A stretch of DNA of 64,000 bases, taken from positions 1 through 64,000 of the forward strand of contig JBLDXI010000054.1 in assembly GCA_047495785.1 (NCBI GenBank), in the 5' to 3' direction. The translations under genes and the position numbers were made by a program. Positions 1 through 8,945 of this stretch are shown piece after piece (the stretch's first letter is position 1; each line of letters opens with the position of its first letter). The notes below the pieces were generated by a model. That model did no database searches, was not told where the DNA came from, and worked only from the letters and a program-made list of their open reading frames with translations. The stretch comes from Lepidodermella squamata. Its lineage: Eukaryota > Gastrotricha.

Positions 1-474
1 ACACATCTCGTGAGAGTATCGGCTCAGCTCGAAAGATTATTGTATAATATCGCTTTGATTATTATAATATCGAATATCGCCAGTTTAGCAACCCCAAACT
101 CCACCGCCTGCGCCCGCTAAATTATTTTAAAGGTGATAGGATTCTTATGATAGCCATAATCGGAAGATGGGCGATAAAAAGGCACACATCGCATGAGACG
201 TGCTATATAGGACGCCGCGGCTCGATAAAAAGCAAGAAAGACGAGTTTTTTTTTGATGAGGTAAAGTCCCACGACCGCGGGGTGAATCATGAATCGTCTC
301 ATTAATTTTTTGCAGTTGAACGTAGACTGATAATAAACAGATGGCATAATGCTGTGGCTTGATGCTTCGTTGCCTGGCTACAGTCTCCCAGTCGCTATGG
401 GGAAAATCGATTTGCAGCTGCTCTCACCACGAACGCCGTCAGTGCGATAGCTTGGTACATTTATTGTCGTTGAC
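1..474. other. No gene seen
   Basis: AT-rich leader of the window. Short open frames exist on both strands but none shows a recognisable motif, splice pattern or homology, so I call nothing here. It probably contains the promoter of the gene starting at 475. Confidence 0.5.
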
Positions 475-1031
475 ATGATCCCATCGATTCTATATTTTCT
501 TACATCTCTCCATGCGGTCCTTTGTAAGTTATAAACATCATCAGTTTTACCGCTTACTTAATCAGTTGCATAGGTTTGTCATGCTACTCATATAGCAGTG
601 TCAGTCCCGGGAGCACACTCGGAATAGCAAAAAGCGAGTGCGATGCTTGCTGGGCTTTTCAAACTGTTACGACCGACTGTGACACCACCTCTGCCACGAG
701 AGTTGATCTTTTCATGCAATGTGCATGTCGAGCTGGATCCACTACCTGTACAGGTGTGAGACTCAAACAAGATCAATATTGTGGATTCCAAAACTTGACG
801 ACAAATACGTGCTGGGGAGCTGTGAAGGAATGTGTTTGTTGCTCAAATTACTGCAATCATGAAAATTTCTGCATTCCACCAACCGATAAAAAGTTTTACC
901 TTCTTACGACAGCACCTCCAAGCGATACTACGTCACAGTCAAGTGGACGAAACACCTCTAACGCTTTAAACTTCAGATTCCTCACCGCAATAATTCCAGC
1001 TATAATCCTGATCTCGCTTCATTCAATTTAA
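475..1031 (+). CDS. Ly6/three-finger-like GPI-anchored surface protein (2 exons)
   Basis: Seen: exon 1 is 475-523 and exon 2 is 574-1031, joined through a 50-nt GTAAGT...ATAG intron in phase 1 that splits a Cys codon; the product is 168 aa. Exon 1 supplies a hydrophobic signal peptide (MIPSILYFLTSLHAVL). The mature part has many cysteines and ends its ectodomain in CVCCSNYCN, the Cys-Cys...Cys-Asn signature of Ly6/uPAR three-finger domains. A Thr/Ser-rich linker and a hydrophobic C-terminus (about residues 147-168) with no charged tail follow, as in a GPI-attachment signal. Known: such proteins sit on the cell surface, often as modulators of receptors including Cys-loop channels. Inferred: family and GPI anchoring; the ligand is unknown. 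A link to the channel array downstream is only suggestive. Confidence 0.65.
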
Positions 1032-1106
1032 ATTACGCGAAACAAATAATTTCCTGAATAAGTTTATTCTTGATGACAGTTTTGCGTCTCCATATATGCC
1101 TATTCA

Positions 1107-1240
1107 CAAAATTTGAAAAAATAAAAAAGTTGAGACGCGAGTTGGAATCGAACCAGTTACTTTATTCATACAACAAATTTGAAAAAGTTAAAAAAACTTG
1201 TGACGCGAGATGGAGTCGAACCGCATCCTTTATAAGCATT
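1107..1240 (-). repeat. Tandem duplication of a tRNA 3'-half-like unit
   Basis: Two diverged direct copies of about 66 bp (1107-1172 and 1173-1240). On the minus strand each contains a B-box-like T-arm (GGTTCGATTCC and GGTTCGACTCC) followed by a TCTCGCGTC acceptor-like end and an A/T-rich tail. No matching 5' half is present, so these are tRNA-derived repeat fragments, not functional tRNAs. Confidence 0.45.
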
Positions 1241-1264
1241 ATAAGAAAGCGCATTTTTGTGTGT

Positions 1265-1620
1265 ACACTGTGGCGTAGTGGATAAAGCGTCTGCCCTAGC
1301 AGACAGGCCGTACCTAGGCCTTAAACGGGGAGTGATGCCGCTAACGTGTTTGCCCAGGCGGTTAAACTGAGCAACGTCCTGGTACCGACGTAAAAAGGTC
1401 CCGTCCAAAGACGTAAAACTAAAACGACCTTGGTAGCGTCGAAAAACCTATCACGACATTTGTGAGGTCGTTAAAACTTCTATGTTAGGGAGATGAGCAA
1501 CCAGTTCTCCACTGCGGTGAAAACTGCATGTTTTAAACTGGAAGGAAAGTCGTAGAAGACCTTCAGGCATCACGGGGCGGAGACTTTTGCTTTCGCAATT
1601 TTTATTTACAGCATTATATA
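1265..1620 (+). repeat. SINE-like repeat with tRNA A-box head
   Basis: An A-box match (TGGCGTAGTGG near 1270) is followed by GC-richer sequence unlike its AT-rich surroundings and by an inverted pair AACGACCT / AGGTCGTT near 1423-1472. No ORF. A tRNA-derived SINE or similar dispersed repeat is the simplest reading; the boundaries are approximate. Confidence 0.3.
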
Positions 1621-1650
1621 AAGTAATAACAAGTATATAGGTTGGGCCTC

Positions 1651-1720
1651 GTCCCGTAGCTCAGTGGTTCACGCACTGGGCTTTCCGTTTTGAGGGTCGG
1701 GTTCGAGTCCACACTGAAAC
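1651..1720 (+). repeat. tRNA-like sequence (degenerate, SINE head)
   Basis: Contains good A-box (TAGCTCAGTGG) and B-box (GGTTCGAGTCC) matches at tRNA spacing. The acceptor and anticodon stems do not pair, so it is a tRNA pseudogene or the head of a SINE rather than a working tRNA. The pyrimidine tract follows directly. Confidence 0.45.
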
Positions 1721-1723
1721 AGA

Positions 1724-1826
1724 GAATTTTTCTTTCTTTTCTTCTCTTTCTTCTTCTTTCTCTTTCTCTTTCTTCTTCTTCTTTCTCTTTCTCTTTCTTC
1801 TTCTTTCTCTTCTTTTCTTTCTTTAG
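1724..1826 (+). repeat. Pyrimidine microsatellite (TTC/TTTC)n
   Basis: About 100 bp of almost pure C/T made of TTC, TTTC and TTCTC units. It could form triplex DNA. It lies directly left of the last Polinton-side ORF, so it may mark the element's left junction or simply be the tail of the tRNA-like repeat. Confidence 0.8.
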
Positions 1827-1827
1827 A

Positions 1828-2100
1828 TTAAAACTTTTGCTTTTTCATTATCCAACTTCCACGATCCGTACTTTCAATAATATGACTGCTCAGAAGCGAA
1901 TTAGATTGTCGAATTTCGCCCACTTCACGAGAATTCAAACAGTAAAAGTCATTTATAATATTCAGTAATATATTATTCTCCTCGGTGAAATCGAACACCC
2001 AGCCGTAGCAATTATCCATGTACATATCCAATTTCGATAAATAGAACTGAAGGCTTTTGAGTTCCTGAGGGCTTTTGGGGTACTTGATCATTTGCTCCAT
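1828..2100 (-). CDS. Small hypothetical protein behind PolB
   Basis: 90 aa from an ATG at 2100, same strand as PolB and 34 bases beyond its stop. Acidic/aromatic N-terminal half (residues 15-50) and no motif I recognise. The open frame could extend two codons to a GTG, but the ATG is preferred. It may be the terminal gene of the Polinton or a chance frame in the junction region beside the pyrimidine tract. Confidence 0.35.
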   Translation of the reverse strand: MEQMIKYPKSPQELKSLQFYLSKLDMYMDNCYGWVFDFTEENNILLNIINDFYCLNSREVGEIRQSNSLLSSHIIESTDRGSWIMKKQKF

Positions 2101-2133
2101 TTTCACCTTATCTTATAAGCCTCACTGCTTTAA

Positions 2134-5100
2134 CTAAAAGAGGGAATCGCTACTTCTCATCAGCTGCATGAAATCAATCATGAAATGGCCGTGCGCGAAA
2201 GTGTTGATGCCATCATCACTGACCCATCGCTTATCATCATAGGGACACAGGGCAATCTTGGAACTTTGCATCGTAACTAAATTATGGGAGAATGATCGAA
2301 TCTGATTGAAATTTATATTGACTACTTTCTTGTTCTTCACGCAATCCCTGTAATGGTCGAATGTCAGCTTCGACTTCACACCCTGCCGCTTAACTCCCTT
2401 CGCCTTTTTTATTTCATCTTTTTCTGAGTACAAAATTGCATAGACCTTGGATCGTGCCCCGGCGAATTCTCGTATTACACGTCCCTTTGCTTCGTCTTTA
2501 AATACGCCGTTAGTTTTACAGTTGACAGTTGAGAATAGGAAGTGATCTTTAGGATAATCAGAGAAATCGAATAGGTTTTCGATGGGTTTCATGTCTGTGT
2601 AAACGTCTTCAGTTGTGATATGGTAGCACAACGAATCTGTGTCTGTGAAAAGAAGCTTAGCTTTGTCGCCGTACTTTCGTTTGATGACATTGTAGTGGAA
2701 GTCGTACATATGCACCTTGGACAAATCCAAAATGGCTGCTCCAACGATAATTGGTCGATCATAAAAGATCTCAGTTTTTGCCATTTCCACGCTGAACAGC
2801 TCGTCACTTATCTTCTTAGCGTCCTTGAATGTTGGTTTGTTTACTAGTTTCTGAAGCTTCTTAGGGCAAGTAACCAGTTTTAAGTCAATGCGATTCCGAA
2901 CGTTCTCACAAGTTTTACCGAAAATGACGTTATTCATCAGTTTGAAAAACCCCTTCTCAAATTCGTTGCTAGCCTCTTTTCGCTTTCGAGTATTGAATGC
3001 GATATAGGGCTCGGCCCAATTGCTCTGTTTGAACTTCAAAGCTCGGTGCACCTTTTTCAGAACTAAACCATTATCAAGAGCTTGCTGTAGCGCGCGATAG
3101 TGCATGACGTAATGTTTCTTGTCGTTCAGATTTTGTGTTAGCTTTTTCACCTTCGCCGGCCTGTTTAGTCCTAATTGCTTATGCAGATCTTGCATGTGAG
3201 GGCTCGGTTCGCAAAGAATATGCTCTGGACAGAACGGATAGTCATTATGTGAGTCATGAAGCCTTGCAGGATAGTCGATATCAACCTCCAGCATGTACCC
3301 GAATTCGTCTTTGGCCCCAAGTGACTTCACGAAATCTTTGGTGATTGCTTCAGGACCAATCCATTCGAAGTCTTTCTGCGGTAACCACTGGGTCATCGCG
3401 AAAGAATAAAGCGCGTTGGCGTCCCAATACATTATAAACGATTTCGGAGCATTTGCGTCATAGTCTGTCATACCTTCGTTATTAGCCTTCGCGTACCTCC
3501 CAGGAATAACAGCTATACCGCCTCTTATGCCTTTTTCAACGAATTCAAGCATCTCCTTATTATCAAAGAGATCCAGTTCAACACGTGTGTATTTCAGCAT
3601 CGCGTCCCAACTTAACCCAGGTGCACCTAAATAATGCGCCGGGTCCAGATCGTAATAGCTTATGCAGGTGTCTCGAAAACTGTCAAAACAATCTGCTAAC
3701 AAGAGAACATCTGTTTTCAAATACAGGTCGTGGTAGTCTTTCAGAGTTTTGCAATTCAGTTTTGACCAAACGGTTTGTGCGTGTTCATAATCCTCGTCAG
3801 ATATAGAAGTTATTTCGATTTTGTTATCATCAAGCGAACAAGAATTTAGTCTGTTTGAGAAATGCGACTTATTCGGTAGCTGAGTTTCATTCAGTTTGTC
3901 GAGGCTATCTATATAATCGTACGGATAAACTCCCTTTCGAAGCAGCAGGGATCTTTGTTCAGTTGTGAACTTAGAAAGCTGTTCATCAAAATGAGCGAAC
4001 CTCTTTCCCGATTTTTTCAGATTACTGACTATTTGGTCCAGGCTTTCACTCATAAACTGAAACGAATCGATAAATCGAAGTTTGCCTATACTAAAACTTG
4101 AATACTTTTCCGAGGAATTAGCTATGACGTCAATCGTCAACAGGTTTGGTCTTTTCTTTTTGTCTTCTTTTTTGAAATTTGCAATCTTTTCTCCATTGAT
4201 TTCGTTCACTACTTTTCCGGCTGCCTGCATTATCAAGTGCGAATCGTACCCACTCAGGTTATGAAAAACAACCGGGATGAAAGAATGCTTGAGATTCAAA
4301 TTCAGATTGCAGGCATTATGAGCAGCTCCTCTGAAACGGCCTGTAAGATGGTCATGATCGCGGACTTTATCGTCGCCCAAGGCGCTTCGGCAAACATGGC
4401 AGTGCTGTGCATTATCATAACTTTGTTGCTCTGGTTGAGATAACACCATGTCTTTATTGGTTTCCTGGATAAATTTCCTCAAACTGTATTGCTTTTTAAT
4501 CAAGAATCTCAGGAACTGCTCCGCACAATTTGCCCCTTCAAACTGCCAATACTTCGAACGGATCTCAGGTACCTTACTAGCCAGTAAACATCCGAAGGAA
4601 TTCGCAACATGCTTCTGATAAATCAAGGACCTACCCTTTTGAACATCGGAATTCGTTAGCGTAGTCTCCGCATCACAATAGAAAACAAACGGTACTTCAA
4701 GCTGCTTGTAGTAATTTTTGAAAATAACTCGGCTACCTTTCGGAGGAAACTTCACTATGACGTTGCCATTTACTATGCAATTATGCTCTTTAAGCTTTAT
4801 TTCGCTGTCGAATCCAGTCAGACACTGTAAGCACCAATGCTTTTTGTGCTGATCAGAACTAGGCAGCAACCGGCTCAAATTTTTTATCCAGCTGAAGTGT
4901 GCTATCACCTTAGCACCGTCTCTGAGAGTAGTTCGCAGTAGGTTAACTTCTTGGGCGTACGGTTTCTTCGACGCGTAGTATGAAATAAAGCGATGGCAAC
5001 CATCTTTTTCTTTGTATTCAATCACGTTGATCTTTATCCTATTCTGATCTTCAAGATTTGAAATATCGTTCCACGAAATGGGAAACTTGATACCGTCATG

Positions 5101-6177
5101 TTTCAGTTCATTTTTAAATAACTTGTACTTGGATGTTTCCTGTGCATTTTTATCTACTGGATGCAAGCAAGCCAGCATGCTCCAGATTATGCATTCATCG
5201 TCGGTGTTTTTAACATTTATAACGGCCTTTTTATCAGCAATAAACTTCGGTGTTGGAATGTAAGATCCTGTCCCTAACGGGCAGTAGCTGAAAGCACAAA
5301 CACGGAGTCGCGAAATGTTTTGAAAGATCCATCCGGAGCCGCGCTGCTCGTAATTCTCAATGGCACCACCAAGTTGAGAGAAGTGTTGGTCTACAACGCT
5401 CCCTATGTCATCATATTTCCTGATAACTGGGGCAGCCTTTACAGCGGAAGACCATTTATGTTCTGATTTACTATTGTTGTCTTTTTTCCAATTCAAATCA
5501 GCGTTAAACACGATTTTGATGTTATCATTTTGCTCTAATTTTTCTTGCACGTAGTTAACAACTGATTCCCTAGCCTTTTCGGTAAATAGATGGAAATCAC
5601 TTCCTGAATTATGAGCTTCAATGTCTAACCTATAAAGGATATTCTTGAAATGCTCGGGATTTTTCTGCTCATTAAATTCCATGTAATTGTTATCCTCAAG
5701 AGAGTTAATCCGCTCGATATAATTGTAGCCTTCGGCAATCAACTTGTTGTACGTTGGTCCACCCCATTTGATGAATTTCAAAGTCTTAGGATTTATGACA
5801 TGATTTTCTTTCTGCCCTCTGAACACCATTTCACCAGCAGCATTCAAGAAATAGCCATCTTTACGCAGCCTCTGATAGTCCTGGCTGCCCCTTTTTATCT
5901 TGCTCACACCTCGTTTCATAAGCTGATTATTCGCATCGTCATAGAAAAACTCCTTTTCAAGTTTTTTGAAGTTGGACGAACCGATAGAAATATATTTGTT
6001 TGTGATAGGATTTAATACTGTTTTCCGTTGGGTTCTCTCGTAAGGCATCCCACCCTTCGTCCAACGGTTATCTTTTAATTCAAAACCCTTCCTCAATAGC
6101 GCATTGTATGCTCGGCCACCAACCTTAATACGACGACCGTTAGGTCCCATTACATTGGTTTCACTGTTGTCGGTCAT
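2134..6177 (-). CDS. PolB: Polinton protein-primed DNA polymerase B
   Basis: 1347 aa. It replicates the element's linear DNA by protein priming. Order of parts seen: four short repeats of an NPxTxxxIxxGGxxYxxL type (residues about 11-33, 55-78, 90-110, 128-152), resembling the two-cysteine-adaptor modules of large DNA viruses; a region at 320-437 with C329 and H427 typical of Polinton polymerases; a zinc-finger-like C449/C452...H465/C467; exonuclease motifs Exo I DAE (502-504), Exo II around N641-D645 and Exo III around Y819-D829; an interposed Cys/His cluster (C593-C596, H608, H610, H620, C623); polymerase motif A at D919, motif B KLMNNVIFG (1079-1087) and motif C DTDS (1179-1182). All catalytic signatures are present, so the enzyme looks intact. 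The ATG at 6177 faces the start of the 6270 gene across a 92-bp shared promoter gap. Confidence 0.95.
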   Translation of the reverse strand: MTDNSETNVMGPNGRRIKVGGRAYNALLRKGFELKDNRWTKGGMPYERTQRKTVLNPITNKYISIGSSNFKKLEKEFFYDDANNQLMKRGVSKIKRGSQDYQRLRKDGYFLNAAGEMVFRGQKENHVINPKTLKFIKWGGPTYNKLIAEGYNYIERINSLEDNNYMEFNEQKNPEHFKNILYRLDIEAHNSGSDFHLFTEKARESVVNYVQEKLEQNDNIKIVFNADLNWKKDNNSKSEHKWSSAVKAAPVIRKYDDIGSVVDQHFSQLGGAIENYEQRGSGWIFQNISRLRVCAFSYCPLGTGSYIPTPKFIADKKAVINVKNTDDECIIWSMLACLHPVDKNAQETSKYKLFKNELKHDGIKFPISWNDISNLEDQNRIKINVIEYKEKDGCHRFISYYASKKPYAQEVNLLRTTLRDGAKVIAHFSWIKNLSRLLPSSDQHKKHWCLQCLTGFDSEIKLKEHNCIVNGNVIVKFPPKGSRVIFKNYYKQLEVPFVFYCDAETTLTNSDVQKGRSLIYQKHVANSFGCLLASKVPEIRSKYWQFEGANCAEQFLRFLIKKQYSLRKFIQETNKDMVLSQPEQQSYDNAQHCHVCRSALGDDKVRDHDHLTGRFRGAAHNACNLNLNLKHSFIPVVFHNLSGYDSHLIMQAAGKVVNEINGEKIANFKKEDKKKRPNLLTIDVIANSSEKYSSFSIGKLRFIDSFQFMSESLDQIVSNLKKSGKRFAHFDEQLSKFTTEQRSLLLRKGVYPYDYIDSLDKLNETQLPNKSHFSNRLNSCSLDDNKIEITSISDEDYEHAQTVWSKLNCKTLKDYHDLYLKTDVLLLADCFDSFRDTCISYYDLDPAHYLGAPGLSWDAMLKYTRVELDLFDNKEMLEFVEKGIRGGIAVIPGRYAKANNEGMTDYDANAPKSFIMYWDANALYSFAMTQWLPQKDFEWIGPEAITKDFVKSLGAKDEFGYMLEVDIDYPARLHDSHNDYPFCPEHILCEPSPHMQDLHKQLGLNRPAKVKKLTQNLNDKKHYVMHYRALQQALDNGLVLKKVHRALKFKQSNWAEPYIAFNTRKRKEASNEFEKGFFKLMNNVIFGKTCENVRNRIDLKLVTCPKKLQKLVNKPTFKDAKKISDELFSVEMAKTEIFYDRPIIVGAAILDLSKVHMYDFHYNVIKRKYGDKAKLLFTDTDSLCYHITTEDVYTDMKPIENLFDFSDYPKDHFLFSTVNCKTNGVFKDEAKGRVIREFAGARSKVYAILYSEKDEIKKAKGVKRQGVKSKLTFDHYRDCVKNKKVVNINFNQIRSFSHNLVTMQSSKIALCPYDDKRWVSDDGINTFAHGHFMIDFMQLMRSSDSLF

Positions 6178-6269
6178 GATTGTATATATTATACTAAGAA
6201 AATAATCTTTAAGTAATTTTCCGCAATTGAAGAAAATCTTATATAGTTTTTTTCTGATGATAATATATA
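6178..6269. promoter_or_regulatory. Divergent AT-rich promoter gap
   Basis: 92 bp between two divergent start codons (PolB on minus, AT-hook gene on plus). TATATATTATA lies near the PolB start and AATATATA sits immediately before the ATG at 6270. A bidirectional promoter is inferred from layout and composition only. Confidence 0.5.
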
Positions 6270-6569
6270 ATGACTACAAACACGATTAAGCAAAGAGGTC
6301 GCCCGAAGAAATATCTGACTGAAGAAGAACGCGAGACAGGCTATCGTGATCAGCATCGTATAGCTTGCAAAAACTACTGGAAGAAAACTATGGAAGTTGT
6401 TAGAGCAAGTCGTGGACAGGGAAAATGTCATGAAGTAACTTCACAAATGGAAGGAGCGATCACAAGTGACAGAATGTGTGAGCCTAAGCCTGAAAACCTT
6501 ACGACGAAGGATATAGAGGAAATTATAAATCAAATGTTGGCAACAAAACTGCAAAAATTGCTCTCATAG
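6270..6569 (+). CDS. Small AT-hook protein
   Basis: 99 aa, basic. Residues 9-15 (RGRPKKY) are a textbook AT-hook, which binds the minor groove of AT-rich DNA. The middle is charged and the C-terminus (about 78-98) is a predicted helix. It is transcribed away from PolB and ends 25 bp before the stop of the convergent integrase gene. It may be an early regulatory or genome-binding protein of the element; function inferred from the motif only. Confidence 0.6.
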   Translation: MTTNTIKQRGRPKKYLTEEERETGYRDQHRIACKNYWKKTMEVVRASRGQGKCHEVTSQMEGAITSDRMCEPKPENLTTKDIEEIINQMLATKLQKLLS

Positions 6570-6594
6570 GCTTCACTGTGCGGTCATGATTGAA

Positions 6595-8016
6595 CTAATC
6601 CAACAAGTTATCAGCGGGCTCCCAAGTCGGCTTATCATATCCTGCCCATTTGACGTAAACCATTTCTTTACCTTTAACTTTCTTCCTTCTCAAAATCTTT
6701 TCAACCCGGTAAAGGTTTTCTTGCTGTTGGGAAGATTTCTGCAATTCCTGTTCGTAAAAGCTACCTACTACTGGTTCACCATCTAGAGCCTCGATTTTAT
6801 AGGTTCTAGGAATGGTTTCGTTAACCTTGACGACTTTAAGAAGCTCTTCACTCCATGAAGGGTGGAAACCTTTTTCAAAGGTCTCTTTCAGTCGGCTGAT
6901 CCTCACAATGTCACCAAGAGCGAACTTGGGCTTACGTAACTTTTTTTCATCTGATTCCGCGTACAAATTGTTGTGAACGATGTCTCTATTCTTTGGATCT
7001 ATCGCCTGAGTTGGCGTCATTCGAATCGATCTGTGCTTAGTAAGGTTGTACTCTCGAACTAGGTCATCTAATATTGCAACCCAATTACGTGAGTTGTTAA
7101 GTGTAAAGCGTTTCCACATTCTAGTTTTAAGAGTCCTGTTAAACCTCTCGATCATAGGGTTATGAAAATTTTCATAGGTCGAGTACCGATTCACCTTATT
7201 TGCTTTCAACCATTTAGTGAAGATTGAATTATAAAATTCACTACCCTCATCGACCCAAATATTTTTAGGCTTTCGTCGGCTTGTCTTAATAACTGATGAG
7301 AAGGCATCGAAAACACTTTTTGCGTCTTTTGATTTCAGTGGGACGGCCCATGCATATCTGCTGAAGCAGCATATCACGGTCAAAATGTACTTATAGCCAT
7401 TATTGTCATCGGTCAAGTCGTTCATGAAGACAATGTCCATGCCCCATGTGTCGTCAACGTTATGCACATAAACGCGACGTCTTGGAAACCGCTTTCTTGC
7501 GGGTTTATGAAGCTCCTCAGCTAATGTTTCAAACTTCATTTTGCTAACTGTTTCTGATCGCGGCGGCTCTTGTTTTGTCTTTCGCTTCGGAATTTGTTGC
7601 GAGTAGCTAACAGGTCTCCTATCTCGAAGAGCCATGCCTTTCCCTTGCAGATGGTCAGCGATTCCACCTTCAACGAACGTTTTGTAGACAAATGCTGCCA
7701 TAGCCCTCTCATAACCACTTTTCGATCGATCACTAGCAATCCTGAGTGCCTTGTCTGCAAGAATTCTATCGCTAACGGTGCGTCGCTCTCTGTCTTTGTA
7801 AAAGTGATAAGCAGCGTCATGTTCTCTGGCTGCCTCGTCCAACTCATTTATACCTCTGTAGCCCTGGCTCATTCTTTGAACAAAATGTGTTCCTGGGCCA
7901 GCGTAGCTATATGACTGCTTATTGTTATAAGACCCTCCAGGAACGGTTTCTCCTTGAACGGGATAACTCGGTAAATGGAATTCCACCGGCAAATTGTTAA
8001 TTATTCTGTCAAACAT
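6595..8016 (-). CDS. INT: PLA2-domain / rve integrase / chromodomain fusion
   Basis: 473 aa in one uninterrupted frame. Residues about 36-125 look like the phospholipase A2 domain of parvovirus VP1: calcium-loop motif YAGPGT (38-43) and catalytic HDAAY (66-70), preceded by a GINELDEAAREH helix. A basic linker follows. The retroviral-type integrase core has D194, D256 and E290 (D,D-35-E-like spacing), followed by an SH3-like tail and a chromodomain at about 434-473 with aromatic-cage residues Y436, W457 and W465. The usual N-terminal zinc (H2C2) domain of integrases is not seen; the PLA2 domain occupies its place. A Met at 160 could start a conventional-length integrase. Known: the integrase inserts the element and chromodomains guide it to histone marks; viral PLA2 breaches endosomal membranes. 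Whether the parts are separated by the viral protease is unknown. Confidence 0.88.
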   Translation of the reverse strand: MFDRIINNLPVEFHLPSYPVQGETVPGGSYNNKQSYSYAGPGTHFVQRMSQGYRGINELDEAAREHDAAYHFYKDRERRTVSDRILADKALRIASDRSKSGYERAMAAFVYKTFVEGGIADHLQGKGMALRDRRPVSYSQQIPKRKTKQEPPRSETVSKMKFETLAEELHKPARKRFPRRRVYVHNVDDTWGMDIVFMNDLTDDNNGYKYILTVICCFSRYAWAVPLKSKDAKSVFDAFSSVIKTSRRKPKNIWVDEGSEFYNSIFTKWLKANKVNRYSTYENFHNPMIERFNRTLKTRMWKRFTLNNSRNWVAILDDLVREYNLTKHRSIRMTPTQAIDPKNRDIVHNNLYAESDEKKLRKPKFALGDIVRISRLKETFEKGFHPSWSEELLKVVKVNETIPRTYKIEALDGEPVVGSFYEQELQKSSQQQENLYRVEKILRRKKVKGKEMVYVKWAGYDKPTWEPADNLLD

Positions 8017-8052
8017 TATTCATTAGGACTTGAAATTCTAAATAAAGAGCAA

Positions 8053-8745
8053 ATGATCAATTGGGACAGCATCGTTCAATCACAACGACAGGAGTACAAA
8101 AATGGATCTCCCTTTTTCCCTCAGCATCCTTCTCGATGTCTTATTATTGGACCGTCCGGGACCGGAAAGACTTCAGATCTGCTGACAATACTGCATAACT
8201 CCTTTTTTCACAAGATCTACTTATATAGTAAAACTCTTGATGAGGACAAGTACGAGTACCTGATTAAGCTTCAGAAACAGAAGGAAGACATTCTTTCCAA
8301 GCAAGGAATTTCAGTAAACCTTGTTCACTCTTCCAATGACATTTCTGAAGTCATGCCTCTTGAAGGCCTAGATAAAAGTTACCAGCATGCTTATATATTC
8401 GACGATATTTGTATGGAGCAAAAGAGGCTGCAAGAAACACATATCGGTGCAATGTGGATAAGATGCCGTAAGTACAACGCGTCAGCCTTTTATCTTTCGC
8501 AGTCATATTTTAAGATCCCAAAGGCAATTAGGGATAATGCCGATTTTGTTGTGCTGAAGAAGCTGGCTGACAACAGGGAGCTGAGCATAATTCATCGAAT
8601 ATACGCCCCCTCAATTAAGACAACTGAATTTTTTGCCAAGTACAATGAAGCCGTTAGCCTTCCTCATGGTTCGTTTATCATTGACAGTCAAAGCAAGCCA
8701 CAGTGTCTACGACTTAGAGCTAATTACGCTTCAATCTTCGCCTAA
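8053..8745 (+). CDS. ATP: A32/FtsK-HerA-type DNA packaging ATPase
   Basis: 230 aa from the ATG at 8053, chosen because it precedes the conserved FPQHPSRCLIIGPSGTGKT block and clears the divergent integrase start at 8016; an upstream in-frame ATG at 7975 would overlap the integrase by 42 bp. Walker A GPSGTGKT at 33-40, Walker B YIFDDI around 114-119. Length is normal for Polinton ATPases. It pumps element DNA into procapsids. It opens the plus-strand morphogenesis block. Confidence 0.9.
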   Translation: MINWDSIVQSQRQEYKNGSPFFPQHPSRCLIIGPSGTGKTSDLLTILHNSFFHKIYLYSKTLDEDKYEYLIKLQKQKEDILSKQGISVNLVHSSNDISEVMPLEGLDKSYQHAYIFDDICMEQKRLQETHIGAMWIRCRKYNASAFYLSQSYFKIPKAIRDNADFVVLKKLADNRELSIIHRIYAPSIKTTEFFAKYNEAVSLPHGSFIIDSQSKPQCLRLRANYASIFA

Positions 8746-8844
8746 TCATTTTTAACTTTTAAAAATTAGTTTAAATTATCTATCAAACAGTTTGAATTAT
8801 CTTGGCTTTACTGATTACCTCCAGTATAAGATGAGTTCAACTGA

Positions 8845-8888
8845 GCGTTCAATAGGCGATCATTAGGCGTTCAAGAAGCGATCATGTG
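8845..8888 (+). repeat. Two 22-bp direct repeats upstream of the 8946 gene
   Basis: GCGTTCAA followed by a GCGATCAT-type block, repeated with a 22-bp period, in the 200-bp gap between the ATPase stop and the next ATG. It could be a regulatory repeat or degenerate coding sequence: a frame with GTG at 8886 continues into the next ORF, but a TAG upstream closes it. Confidence 0.45.
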
Positions 8889-8945
8889 GCTAACGAGGAG
8901 CGACCGCTGGGCGAAAAAGGAGCGATTTATTCTAGCCAGAGTGAT

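Noticed and set aside
1651-1720. Functional tRNA gene
   Set aside because: A- and B-boxes are present but acceptor and anticodon stems do not pair; same reasoning for 25171-25244, where the T-arm has an extra base.
1690-1968. Plus-strand 92-codon frame over the pyrimidine tract
   Set aside because: It consists mostly of translated TTC/TTTC microsatellite (Ser/Phe/Leu runs).
7975-8052. Longer ATPase start at 7975
   Set aside because: It would overlap the divergent integrase start; the ATG at 8053 fits the family length and the conserved N-terminus.
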